A stretch of 64,000 nucleotides of DNA from Oxalobacteraceae bacterium. Its GTDB lineage: Bacteria; Pseudomonadota; Gammaproteobacteria; Burkholderiales; Burkholderiaceae_D. Shown here piece by piece: positions 21,721-29,846 of the stretch (positions within the stretch are counted from its first letter, which is position 1; the number at the start of each line of letters is the position of its first letter). The translations under genes were made by a program, and so were the position numbers. The stretch lies in contig CANCDR010000001.1 of NCBI GenBank assembly GCA_947374865.1, positions 310,001 through 374,000 of the forward strand, given 5' to 3'. The notes below the pieces were generated by a model that was not told the origin of the DNA, made no database searches, and worked only from the letters and a program-made list of their open reading frames with translations.

Positions 21721-22974
21721 TTACATATTACTGATCATCACGTCACCGAAGCCCGAGCAGGATACCTGCGTCGCACCTTCCATCAAGCGCGCAAAGTCAT
21801 ACGTGACTTTCTTTTGCGTGATGGATTTTTCGACAGAACCGATAATTAGATCGGCCGCTTCAAACCAGCCCATGTGGCGCAACATCATTTCAGCCGACAG
21901 GATCAGCGAACCCGGATTGACATAATCCTTGCCAGCGTATTTCGGTGCTGTGCCGTGGGTGGCTTCAAACATGGCGACGGAGTCCGACAGGTTTGCACCT
22001 GGCGCAATGCCGATACCACCGACTTGCGCAGCCAGAGCGTCGGAGATGTAATCGCCATTCAAGTTCAGGGTCGCGATGACGCTGTACTCGGCCGGACGTA
22101 AAAGAATCTGCTGCAAGAATGCATCAGCGATCACGTCCTTGACGATGATATCTTTGCCTGTTTTTGGATTCTTGAATTTGCACCATGGGCCGCCATCGAT
22201 TGGCTGGGCACCGAATTCTTTCTCTGCCAAAGCATAAGCCCAGTCACGGAAGCCACCTTCGGTGAACTTCATGATGTTGCCCTTGTGGACGATTGTCAGG
22301 GAAGTCTTGTCATTATCGATGGCGTATTGCAGCGCCTTGCGTACCAGACGCTCGGTACCTTCGATGGACACTGGCTTGATACCGATGCCGGAGGTATTCG
22401 GGAAACGGATCTTCTTGACGCCCATTTCATTGATCAGGAAATTGATCAGTTTCTTGGCGCCTTCCGAACCTTCGCTCCATTCGATACCGGCGTAGATGTC
22501 CTCGGAATTCTCACGGAAAATCACCATGTCGGTCTTCTCTGGCTCACGCACTGGCGAAGGCACGCCCTTGAACCAACGCACCGGACGCAAGCAAACGTAC
22601 AGATCGAGTTCCTGGCGCAAGGCCACGTTCAGCGAGCGAATACCGCCGCCCACAGGCGTCGTCAATGGACCCTTGATGGACACGACGTAGTCTTTCAATA
22701 CTTTTAATGTTTCTTCTGGCAGCCAGACATCAGGACCATACACCTTGGTCGATTTTTCACCGGCGTAAATTTCCATCCACGAGATCTTGCGCTTGCCACC
22801 GTAGGCCTTGGCGACGGCGGCATCGACGACCTTGAGCATGACCGGGCTGATATCGACGCCCGTTCCGTCACCCTCGATGTAAGGAATGATCGGATTATCT
22901 GGCACAGTCAGCGAATAGTCGGCATTGACCGTGATTTTGCTACCAGCAGACGGGACTTTAATATGTTGATACAT
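21721..22974 (-). CDS. icd: isocitrate dehydrogenase, NADP-dependent
   Basis: A 417-residue TCA-cycle enzyme converting isocitrate to 2-oxoglutarate. The substrate loop [26 protein letters not shown] (in parts) carries S114, equivalent to the regulatory phosphoserine of E. coli Icd (S113). [13 protein letters not shown] has the Lys-Tyr pair that selects NADP. I start at ATG 22974 (MYQHIKVP), behind CGGAGAAAACG; the reading frame is open 41 codons further upstream, but that part is not family-like. rluE is divergent across 260 bp, the same neighbour as in E. coli. Confidence 0.97.
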   Translation of the reverse strand: MYQHIKVPSAGSKITVNADYSLTVPDNPIIPYIEGDGTGVDISPVMLKVVDAAVAKAYGGKRKISWMEIYAGEKSTKVYGPDVWLPEETLKVLKDYVVSIKGPLTTPVGGGIRSLNVALRQELDLYVCLRPVRWFKGVPSPVREPEKTDMVIFRENSEDIYAGIEWSEGSEGAKKLINFLINEMGVKKIRFPNTSGIGIKPVSIEGTERLVRKALQYAIDNDKTSLTIVHKGNIMKFTEGGFRDWAYALAEKEFGAQPIDGGPWCKFKNPKTGKDIIVKDVIADAFLQQILLRPAEYSVIATLNLNGDYISDALAAQVGGIGIAPGANLSDSVAMFEATHGTAPKYAGKDYVNPGSLILSAEMMLRHMGWFEAADLIIGSVEKSITQKKVTYDFARLMEGATQVSCSGFGDVMISNM

Positions 22975-23234
22975 CGTTTTCTCCGGGATGAGGGCGGGAA
23001 TTGTTGATCTTGGTGGATCTGGGTTGATCTTCATTGGTCTTATATAAGACACAAGAGCACGTTTCACATTATGCCTCAGTATTTTACTGGATGCCATGCC
23101 TTTACAACATTTTGTTCATTCGATGGCGTTATAGGTGTGCCCACAAAGTTTCATGCCGCCATTCTGTTTGCGCTTGTACAATTCCCTATTCTCCTGCGCG
23201 CAGCCGGCTTTTCGCCCTGCGCTTGACCTCTGCC

Positions 23235-23789
23235 ATGTCACTCATTCTTTTTAATAAGCCATTTCAGGTCATGTGCCAGTTTTCTGGCAAGGACCAGCGC
23301 GCCAGTCTGGCGGACTATCTGACGATGCCGGGTATTTATCCCGCTGGTCGACTCGATTTTGATAGCGAGGGTTTGATGCTGCTCACCGATGAAGGCCCTC
23401 TCCAGCATCGCATCAGTCATCCCGATCGCAAACAGGCGAAGATTTATCTGGTGCAGGTGGAAGGGCTGGTTCAGCCAGAAGCGCTGGCAAGATTGCGCGC
23501 ACCGCTCGATTTAGGTGATTTCGTCACGCTTGGCTGTGGCGTGCGGCAGGTGCAGGAACCCGACTGGCTGTGGGCGCGTCAGCCGCCGATCCGCCAACGT
23601 GCCGCCATCCCAACGAGCTGGCTGGAGATCACGCTTATGGAAGGAAAAAATCGCCAGGTCAGACGGATGAGCGCCGCAGTCGGCCTACCAACATTGCGCT
23701 TGATCCGCATTGCCATTGGCGGATTTTCCTGTGCTTCCCACCCACTCATGCCGGGCGAATTTTGCACTGTCTCGTCCGACGATTTGTGA
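23235..23789 (+). CDS. rluE: 23S rRNA pseudouridine(2457) synthase, RluE-like
   Basis: A 184-residue RsuA-family synthase without an N-terminal S4 domain. The catalytic aspartate is in GRLDFDSEGLMLL, and KNRQVRRMSAAVG closes the active site. RluE of E. coli modifies U2457 of 23S rRNA. The start at ATG 23235 (MSLILFNKPF) is chosen because this is where the family homology begins; the frame is open about 67 codons upstream without recognisable content. Lack of the S4 domain and its place beside icd both favour RluE over RluB or RsuA. Confidence 0.9.
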   Translation: MSLILFNKPFQVMCQFSGKDQRASLADYLTMPGIYPAGRLDFDSEGLMLLTDEGPLQHRISHPDRKQAKIYLVQVEGLVQPEALARLRAPLDLGDFVTLGCGVRQVQEPDWLWARQPPIRQRAAIPTSWLEITLMEGKNRQVRRMSAAVGLPTLRLIRIAIGGFSCASHPLMPGEFCTVSSDDL

Positions 23790-23814
23790 TCCACAGCCAC
23801 TGCCCAGCGGGGCG

Positions 23815-24939
23815 TTAAAAGGTGATGAGTTTGAGGTTCAGCGCCCGCTCAGCAAGCCATATCGTGGCCAACACAATAATGACCATCGATCCCCCGTACA
23901 AAATACCGCGCCGGTAAAACGCCGTATGCCTGAACATGAAAGTCAGCGGCAAAAATACCGCCACGATGGCTAGCTGGCCCGCTTCAACGCCCACATTAAA
24001 GCCAAACAAAGCCAGTACCAGCGCATTCTGCGGCAAGCCCAAATCGGCCAGCACGCTCGCAAAACCAAAGCCATGGATCAAGCCGAATAAAAAGGCCATC
24101 AGCCAGCGCCGCTCGCGAAACAGGGGATAAATATTATTCAAAGCAGCCACGACCACCGAGGCGGCAATCGTCGATTCAACCCAGCGCGAAGGCAGACTGA
24201 TATATCCCAAAGTAGCTAAGGTCAGCGTGATGGAATGGGCCAGCGTAAAGGCTGTGACAATTTTGAGTACCGACCAGAAGGCCGGCTTGAACGCCGACAC
24301 AGCCTGCCAGGCACGGCCATCGCGCACCACCACGGCAGGCAATAACAGCGCAAGTAAAAACAGGATGTGATCGAAGCCGATCCAGATGTGCCAGACACCC
24401 TCGCGGGCATAGTTCACAAACTGTGCGGCCTTATCCGGCTCGGCAAGACTGAAGTTTTGCCGCGCAGTTTCTGGCGCAAAGATGGCGGCATTGGTATCGC
24501 CCTTGTATTCAAGCCGCAGCAATCCCTTATGCTGCGGGTCGACGTCATAGAACAGCGTGTAGTGCACGCCCAGTTCATGCACCGTCGAAGGACAATCTGC
24601 ACTAAATCGCATGACAGCATAGGCGCCATCGGTATGATCATCGATCAGGTGTTCGTTCACTCGCGTCGGGCAGACAGCGCCATCGGCAAATAATTGCAGG
24701 CGCGAGAAGGCATAGGCGGCGATGTCGCTGTGTTTGGCCTTGACTTCACCCCAGGTAATTTCGCCGTCACCGTTGCTGTCGAGGCCGAGTGCGAAATCCA
24801 GATCACGCAGGGCGATATCCCACTGGCCTGTTACGACGCGCTCTTCAACTCGCAGGCTCAAATAGCTGTCACTCGGCTTGTGTGCCTGGGCACCCAGCGT
24901 CATCAGTAATCCCGTCAGTAGTAAAAATAGGCGCTTCAT
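23815..24939 (-). CDS. HupE/UreJ-family membrane protein with EF-hand-like ectodomain
   Basis: A 374-residue protein with a signal peptide (MKRLFLLLTGLLMTLGAQA), a periplasmic domain of about 170 residues and a C-terminal membrane domain of about six segments. The ectodomain holds a canonical EF-hand loop, DSNGDGEITWGE (54–65). The membrane part has HupE/UreJ_2 signatures with histidines in or near helices: WIGFDHILFLLALLLP, FTLAHSITLTLATLG, GLIHGFGFASVL and FNVGVEAGQ. HupE and UreJ are linked to nickel uptake, but no hydrogenase or urease gene is here, so the substrate is unknown. It overlaps the upstream TPR gene by four bases. Confidence 0.85.
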   Translation of the reverse strand: MKRLFLLLTGLLMTLGAQAHKPSDSYLSLRVEERVVTGQWDIALRDLDFALGLDSNGDGEITWGEVKAKHSDIAAYAFSRLQLFADGAVCPTRVNEHLIDDHTDGAYAVMRFSADCPSTVHELGVHYTLFYDVDPQHKGLLRLEYKGDTNAAIFAPETARQNFSLAEPDKAAQFVNYAREGVWHIWIGFDHILFLLALLLPAVVVRDGRAWQAVSAFKPAFWSVLKIVTAFTLAHSITLTLATLGYISLPSRWVESTIAASVVVAALNNIYPLFRERRWLMAFLFGLIHGFGFASVLADLGLPQNALVLALFGFNVGVEAGQLAIVAVFLPLTFMFRHTAFYRRGILYGGSMVIIVLATIWLAERALNLKLITF

Positions 24940-26123
24940 TGGGCAGTCTTCCTGAGTTCTTGGCTGAGGCTGATGAGGGTGGGGTCTTCGATCCGGCTCT
25001 CAGCTAACCACTGCAGGACGGGCTGGGCGGCGCTGATGTCTTTACTGGCGATCGCGGCTTCTAAAAAAATACGCGCATCACGCGGCTCACGCTGTACCTG
25101 CCAATTTTGCTGCGCCAGCCATAGCGCGCGTTGGGGATTGGCTTTGACATGCAGCATAAACCGCGCCTCTTCCTGCTGATGGACGGTGTCACCACGTAAC
25201 TGGGCCGCGGCGTAACGTGCACCGAGGGCGGCTTCCAGTTCGGCAGCTGTTGGCAGGTTCAAACTGCGCTGCGCCAGAACGAGCCGCAATAATAAACCGT
25301 CTGAACGGGTTTTATCTTTCAACAGCAATACCACCTCTGCCGGACGGCGCAAGTCGAGTAACAGATCCGCATACGCCGCTAACAGGAAGGTATCGTTAAT
25401 CCCGAGGGCGATGGCTTGCTTGAATCGTCGTTCTGCCACATCATTTTGACCGAGTCGCTGAGCCAGTTCCGTGAGGCGCAGAAGAAACCACATTTTTTCT
25501 TCATTGCCGGCTGGGGGCTGTACTGCATAGGCGGCATTCAAACGCGCGAACGCCGCAGCAGCCTTGCCAGTCAGACCGTCAATCATGGCAATACAACCCA
25601 AGCCAATCAGACTGGTCGGCGCAGACAATAATTCATTACAGTCGCTGCGTGCCAAGGAGTAACGTGCCTGCACCACGTAAATGATGGCACGCAGTGCCCT
25701 GGCGGAGGTATTGTTGGGCTCACGCGCGAGTAATTGCTCGAGGTCGGTCAGGGCACCCGGAAAGTCGTGCAAAAACTGGCGTAGGCGAGCGCGAATTAAT
25801 TGCACATCGCCAGGTGGCTGAGCTTGCAGCCACCAAGGGGCCAATGCCGCTTCGGCGTAGCCCAGATAGCGCGGATCACCTTCCTCGCCGACCATGTCGT
25901 AATAGCGGTTTGCCAGCTGCACGGCGATCTGCCGATTAGCAGGGTCGCGCAGATGTGCGCTACGCAATTGGCCCAGTTCGCGGGCGAGCGGATCAGTGGG
26001 TTTGAAGGCTAATTTTTCCAGCACCTGGGCGTCGGATGTCGGCACGCGTGCCGCAGCCAAGCTTAAGCCTGCAGCACAGACAAAAAACAGCGATAGGACC
26101 AGCTTACAGGAACGCATTGGCAT
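24936..26123 (-). CDS. secreted TPR-like repeat protein, partner of HupE-like gene
   Basis: A 395-residue protein with a signal peptide (about residues 1–24, ending near LSLAAA) and an alpha-helical repeat body. TPR-like helices are visible as NRYYDMVGEEGDPRYLGYAEAAL, FPGALTDLEQLLAREPNN and ERRFKQAIALGIND, each read here as fragments. No catalytic motif is seen. Its stop overlaps the start of the HupE-like gene (ATGA), so the two are translationally coupled and probably act together at the envelope (inference). The first ATG (26123) and a second at 26117 are both possible starts. Confidence 0.8.
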   Translation of the reverse strand: MPMRSCKLVLSLFFVCAAGLSLAAARVPTSDAQVLEKLAFKPTDPLARELGQLRSAHLRDPANRQIAVQLANRYYDMVGEEGDPRYLGYAEAALAPWWLQAQPPGDVQLIRARLRQFLHDFPGALTDLEQLLAREPNNTSARALRAIIYVVQARYSLARSDCNELLSAPTSLIGLGCIAMIDGLTGKAAAAFARLNAAYAVQPPAGNEEKMWFLLRLTELAQRLGQNDVAERRFKQAIALGINDTFLLAAYADLLLDLRRPAEVVLLLKDKTRSDGLLLRLVLAQRSLNLPTAAELEAALGARYAAAQLRGDTVHQQEEARFMLHVKANPQRALWLAQQNWQVQREPRDARIFLEAAIASKDISAAQPVLQWLAESRIEDPTLISLSQELRKTAQ

Positions 26124-26370
26124 TATTTTTCCAAAAATGGTCGCACGATTAAACCAAGGGCCGGCAAATGCAGAAAATAGACGTCCATTTCAATTAGAAT
26201 TATTATTTCCACAAGGATACTCAGATAGTATAATAAAAATCGGAATAGGTAGTTGCAGGGAGAGAGAGGCTTTTGTAAGGCCGCTGTCAACCTGCAAGGC
26301 AAAACACCGTTATTCGCACTGGTTCTATAGAATCACCCTTTTTTAACATGCACCTTTGAAGGACACACTC

Positions 26371-26568
26371 ATGAAAAACCTGATCGCCGCTTTAGTCGCT
26401 GGACTGTTTGCCGTTTCTGCATTCGCATCCAGCCACACCAGCATGCCTGCTCCTTCCGCACAAGCAACCACTAGTGCCGATGCACCAGCACCAAAAGCCA
26501 AAAAAGCCAAAAAAGCAAAGAAATCCAAAAAAGCCAAAAAAGCGGCTGAAGCAGCTGCAGCCAAGTAA
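26371..26568 (+). CDS. small secreted Ala/Lys-rich protein
   Basis: A 65-residue product, start at ATG 26371 behind GAAGGA. A clear signal peptide (MKNLIAALVAGLFAVSAFA) is followed by a mature chain of about 46 residues: a Ser/Thr/Pro/Ala part and a repetitive Lys-Ala tail with five AKKAKK-like units. The mature chain is strongly basic and has no cysteine. It has its own terminator, and a paralogue follows 244 bp later. Function is unknown; the tail resembles the histone-H1-like composition of nucleic-acid or polyanion binders, but here it is exported. Confidence 0.75.
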   Translation: MKNLIAALVAGLFAVSAFASSHTSMPAPSAQATTSADAPAPKAKKAKKAKKSKKAKKAAEAAAAK

Positions 26569-26590
26569 TTCGCTGCAACGCAATATCGAA

Positions 26591-26618
26591 AGGCGGGGAA
26601 CATCCTGCCTTTTTTTTC
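26591..26618 (+). terminator. terminator of first small secreted gene
   Basis: AGGCGGG, six-base loop, CCTGCCT and a T run. The second small gene ends in a similar stem. Confidence 0.88.
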
Positions 26619-26812
26619 GCCTGCATTTTTTTCACAACGACCTTACCCTTCCCTTAAATAAACCAATCGCTCGCTGATTTTATTGCTGCGCTGCGATAAT
26701 ATTTATTCAACTTTTTTTAAAAATAGTGTCAACGGGCAATTCAGATCGACGTTATTCGACATGATTCATGTGAATCAATCGCGTTACAAACTATCATCTG
26801 GAGGAGTTGAAA

Positions 26813-27049
26813 ATGAACAAGCTCATCGCCGTATTAGTTACTTCCCTGTTTGCCGTCAGCGCATTTGCCGGTAGCCACACAAAAGCACCAGCGGCCGATC
26901 CAAAAGCAGCCGCACCTGCTGCAGCTGCAGCGCCTGCAGCTGCTCCAGCTGCCCCAGCCAAGGCAGAAGCACCTGCAGCCCCAGCTGCAAAAAAAGAAAA
27001 AGCAGCCAAAAAAGACAAGGCTGACGCACCAGCTGCTGCACCGAAGTAA
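26813..27049 (+). CDS. small secreted Ala/Pro/Lys-rich protein, paralogue of the preceding gene
   Basis: A 78-residue product, start at ATG 26813 with TGGAGGAG seven bases upstream. The signal peptide MNKLIAVLVTSLFAVSAFA is nearly the same as that of the gene at 26371, and both mature chains begin with a Ser-His-Thr triplet. The mature part is low-complexity Ala/Pro (about residues 27–58) and then a Lys/Ala tail (AAKKEKAAKKDK). Conserved leader and diverged body suggest duplication with drift of a repeat region. Function is unknown. Confidence 0.75.
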   Translation: MNKLIAVLVTSLFAVSAFAGSHTKAPAADPKAAAPAAAAAPAAAPAAPAKAEAPAAPAAKKEKAAKKDKADAPAAAPK

Positions 27050-27121
27050 TGTCGTCTGGCGCGTCACCAAATAACAAGGTACCGCGCTAGCTGAATGCAT
27101 TCAATATTGCATTCGCTGTGT

Positions 27122-27150
27122 AAAAGGCAGGCTTGTCCTGCCTTTTTTTT
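27122..27150 (+). terminator. terminator of second small secreted gene
   Basis: AAAAGGCAGG, five-base loop, CCTGCCTTTTTTTT. Confidence 0.9.
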
Positions 27151-27202
27151 ATGGGAGTGCTGCTACACTGCGCACCTTATCTTTCAACTTTTGATCCTCA
27201 CC

Positions 27203-27655
27203 ATGAATCTGCGCCATCTTTTTCGTCTGACTACCGGCATCGCTGTACTCACCCTGAGCTGCGCGAGCCTGGCACAACAAATCTCCCGCTTTCCCACCAC
27301 AGAGCTTGGTGCCGGCATGTATGTGATCAAGGCGGAAGTCGCCGCTACGGATGCACAACGTCAGCAGGGCTTGATGTTTCGTGAAAAGATGGCACAGAAT
27401 GAGGGAATGATTTTTATCTTCCCCCAGCCAGCCGGTATTTGTATGTGGATGAAAAATACCCCGCTGGCGCTGTCGGTAGCCTTCCTCGACGACAAGGGCG
27501 TGATCATCAACATTGAAGATATGAAGCCGCAAACTCTGGATTCCCACTGCGCGGAAAAAAATGCCCGTTATGCGCTGGAAATGAATCTTGGCTGGTTTAA
27601 ACAAAAAGGCTTTAAGGCCGGCAGCACGATCGATGGTATTCCAGGGCGAAAATAA
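27203..27655 (+). CDS. secreted DUF192 protein
   Basis: A 150-residue protein with an N-terminal signal peptide (LFRLTTGIAVLTLSCASLAQ) and one DUF192 domain. Family motifs are QGLMFREKM, EGMIFIFP, MWMKNTPLALSVAFLD, CAEKNARYALEMNLGWF. DUF192 proteins are exported and widespread, with no settled function. The ATG at 27203 is chosen because a signal peptide follows at once; the frame is open upstream. Facing rpsT across a bidirectional terminator. Confidence 0.88.
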   Translation: MNLRHLFRLTTGIAVLTLSCASLAQQISRFPTTELGAGMYVIKAEVAATDAQRQQGLMFREKMAQNEGMIFIFPQPAGICMWMKNTPLALSVAFLDDKGVIINIEDMKPQTLDSHCAEKNARYALEMNLGWFKQKGFKAGSTIDGIPGRK

Positions 27656-27672
27656 GCTTTAAGCGGACTAAC

Positions 27673-27706
27673 AAAAACCCGCATGATCGATACCATGCGG
27701 GTTTTT
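27673..27706. terminator. bidirectional terminator between DUF192 gene and rpsT
   Basis: Perfect 13-bp arms (AAAAACCCGCATG and its complement) around an 8-base loop. Confidence 0.93.
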
Positions 27707-27750
27707 TTATACTGCTCACCTGCCATGCAATCGCATGGCAGAAGAATTGA

Positions 27751-28014
27751 TTAGGCCAGGGCCTTGATCGCAGCTGACAAACGGCTTTTATGCCGTGCAG
27801 CTTTATTCTTGTGAATGATTTTTTTGTCGGCAATGCGGTCAATCGTCGAGACTGAGGTCGCGTACACTTGCGCCGCGGCGGCCTTGTCGCCGGCTTCAAT
27901 CGCCTTGCGGACTGCCTTGATCGCTGTACGCAATGTCGAACGCTGCGACGAATTGTGCGCGTTTTGCTTGACTGCCTGACGAGCGCGTTTGCGAGCTTGT
28001 GCTGTATTTGCCAT
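27751..28014 (-). CDS. rpsT: 30S ribosomal protein bS20
   Basis: An 87-residue, very basic helical-bundle protein that binds 16S rRNA at the base of the 30S body. The N-terminus [18 protein letters not shown] and the helix [20 protein letters not shown] are diagnostic. It has a strong own promoter, stands alone between terminator and promoter, and is divergent from murJ, a common bacterial arrangement. E. coli rpsT is translationally autoregulated. Confidence 0.98.
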   Translation of the reverse strand: MANTAQARKRARQAVKQNAHNSSQRSTLRTAIKAVRKAIEAGDKAAAAQVYATSVSTIDRIADKKIIHKNKAARHKSRLSAAIKALA

Positions 28015-28074
28015 GAATAATTCCTAAAACTGGGTCGAAATGCGCTCGGTAAAGCGCAAAATAATGTTAAACGA

Positions 28075-28121
28075 GACTTCGCGAAGTCGGCAATTATAAC
28101 CCGTTTTCTGCAAGCGAGCAA
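28075..28121 (-). promoter_or_regulatory. rpsT promoter with a palindrome at the transcript start
   Basis: On the minus strand, −35 TTGCTC (28121–28116), 17-bp spacer and a perfect −10 TATAAT (28098–28093). The predicted start (about 28086) falls inside the perfect 14-bp palindrome GACTTCGCGAAGTC (28075–28088). Confidence 0.75.
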
Positions 28122-28206
28122 TCCGGACGCTGAATCCTTGTAATACTGTCGTTGCACGCACGGTCCACACGGATGTTGAGGCAACTCTGCCGCTATAATC
28201 GCAGCC

Positions 28207-29757
28207 ATGAATTTGCTCAGAGCACTGGCCACCATTTCCGGCATGACGATGTTATCGCGCGTAACCGGCCTGGTACGTGAAATCCTGATCGCGCGTTATT
28301 TTGGCGCGTCCGGCTTTACCGATGCCTACAATATTGCCTTCCGCATCCCCAATCTGCTGCGGCGCATCTTTGCCGAAGGGGCGTTTTCACAGGCCTTTGT
28401 GCCGATCCTGGCACAATATAAAGTGCAAAAAGGACAAGATGACACCAAGGCACTGGTCGATCATGTAGCGACCATCCTGACCTGGACCCTGGTTTTTACC
28501 TGCCTGCTCGGCATGACTGCCGCCCCCCTGATTACCTATTGCTTTGCGCCCGGCTGGCAGTCTACACCAGAGATTTTTGATGCGGCCGTCGTCATGACGC
28601 GCATCATGTTCCCTTATATTGGCTTTATGTCGCTCGTGGCCCTGTCCGGTGGCATCCTCAATACCTGGCGCGAATTCAAGATCCCTGCCTTTACGCCGGT
28701 ACTGCTGAACGTCTCCTCCATCGTCGCCACGATCTTCCTCACGCCCTACCTTGAACACCCGATTTATGCGCTGGCGATTGCTGTCCTCGTCGGCGGCATT
28801 CTGCAGCTGGCGATTCAGATACCGGCCTTGATCAAGATCGGTATGCTGCCCGGTGTGTCATTTAATCTGCCAGAAGCATTCCGCGATCCGGGGGTACGTT
28901 CGGTCTTGCGTAAAATGGGTCCGGCGATTTTTGCCGTCTCAGCAGCCCAGATCAGCATTCTGATCAATTCGAATATCGCCTCCCGACTGCCACTGGGTAG
29001 CGTCACCTGGCTCGGTTATGCGGACCGACTGATGGAGTTTCCCACTGCCTTGCTGGGCGTGGCCTTGGGCACGATCCTGCTACCGAGTCTTTCGAAAGCC
29101 CACGCAGAAGAAAATACCGCTGAATATTCTGCTCTGCTGGACTGGGGACTCCGACTAACATTTCTGCTGGCGCTGCCCTGCGCGCTGGCCTTGGCGACAC
29201 TGTCGATACCGCTGACAGCGACGCTTTTTCATACCGGGAAATTCACCAACATCGATGCCGGCATGACGGCCACTGCCCTCATTGCCTACGGCGTCGGCTT
29301 GATCGGTCTGATCGTCGTCAAAATTTTGGCGCCGGGTTTTTATGCCAAACAAAATATTCGTACGCCGGTCAAAATCGCTATCGGTGTGCTGATCGCATCG
29401 CAAATCATGAATTTATTTTTTGTGCCCGTACTCGCCCACGCCGGCCTGGCTTTGTCGGTCGGTTTGGGTGCCTGCCTGAACGCGCTTTTTCTTTATGTGG
29501 GCCTGCGCCGGCATGCGATTTTCACGCCGCAAGCGGGCTGGTTATGGTTCATGACCCGGCTGCTGATCGCCTTGTGTTTGATGGGCTTCATGGCGCGCTG
29601 GAACGCCGGTCACTTTGACTGGCTAGGCATGAAGGAACAGCCCTTCCTGCGCTTTGCCCTGCTCATGCAAGTCATCGCTGCCTGCGGCCTGACGTATTTT
29701 GGCGCCCTGTTCGCCATGGGCTTTCGGCCGCGCGATTTTCGCCGGGTGACGCTCTAG
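28207..29757 (+). CDS. murJ: lipid II flippase MurJ
   Basis: A 516-residue MOP-superfamily membrane protein with about 14 transmembrane helices that flips lipid II for peptidoglycan synthesis. Characteristic segments are SGMTMLSRVTGLVREILIARYFG at the N-terminus (read in parts), TDAYNIAFRIPNLLRRIFAEGAFSQAFVP with the essential charged residues, and LILPSLSKAHA-like (ILLPSLSKAHAE). Length is normal. Divergent from rpsT with about 190 bp between them. Confidence 0.97.
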   Translation: MNLLRALATISGMTMLSRVTGLVREILIARYFGASGFTDAYNIAFRIPNLLRRIFAEGAFSQAFVPILAQYKVQKGQDDTKALVDHVATILTWTLVFTCLLGMTAAPLITYCFAPGWQSTPEIFDAAVVMTRIMFPYIGFMSLVALSGGILNTWREFKIPAFTPVLLNVSSIVATIFLTPYLEHPIYALAIAVLVGGILQLAIQIPALIKIGMLPGVSFNLPEAFRDPGVRSVLRKMGPAIFAVSAAQISILINSNIASRLPLGSVTWLGYADRLMEFPTALLGVALGTILLPSLSKAHAEENTAEYSALLDWGLRLTFLLALPCALALATLSIPLTATLFHTGKFTNIDAGMTATALIAYGVGLIGLIVVKILAPGFYAKQNIRTPVKIAIGVLIASQIMNLFFVPVLAHAGLALSVGLGACLNALFLYVGLRRHAIFTPQAGWLWFMTRLLIALCLMGFMARWNAGHFDWLGMKEQPFLRFALLMQVIAACGLTYFGALFAMGFRPRDFRRVTL

Positions 29758-29846
29758 CGCAATCCATCGCCACAAAAAAGGCGCGCAGCCAAATGGGTGC
29801 GCACCTGAATCAAGGGCTGAATGAAAGTCTGAATGTTAGTCAATCA

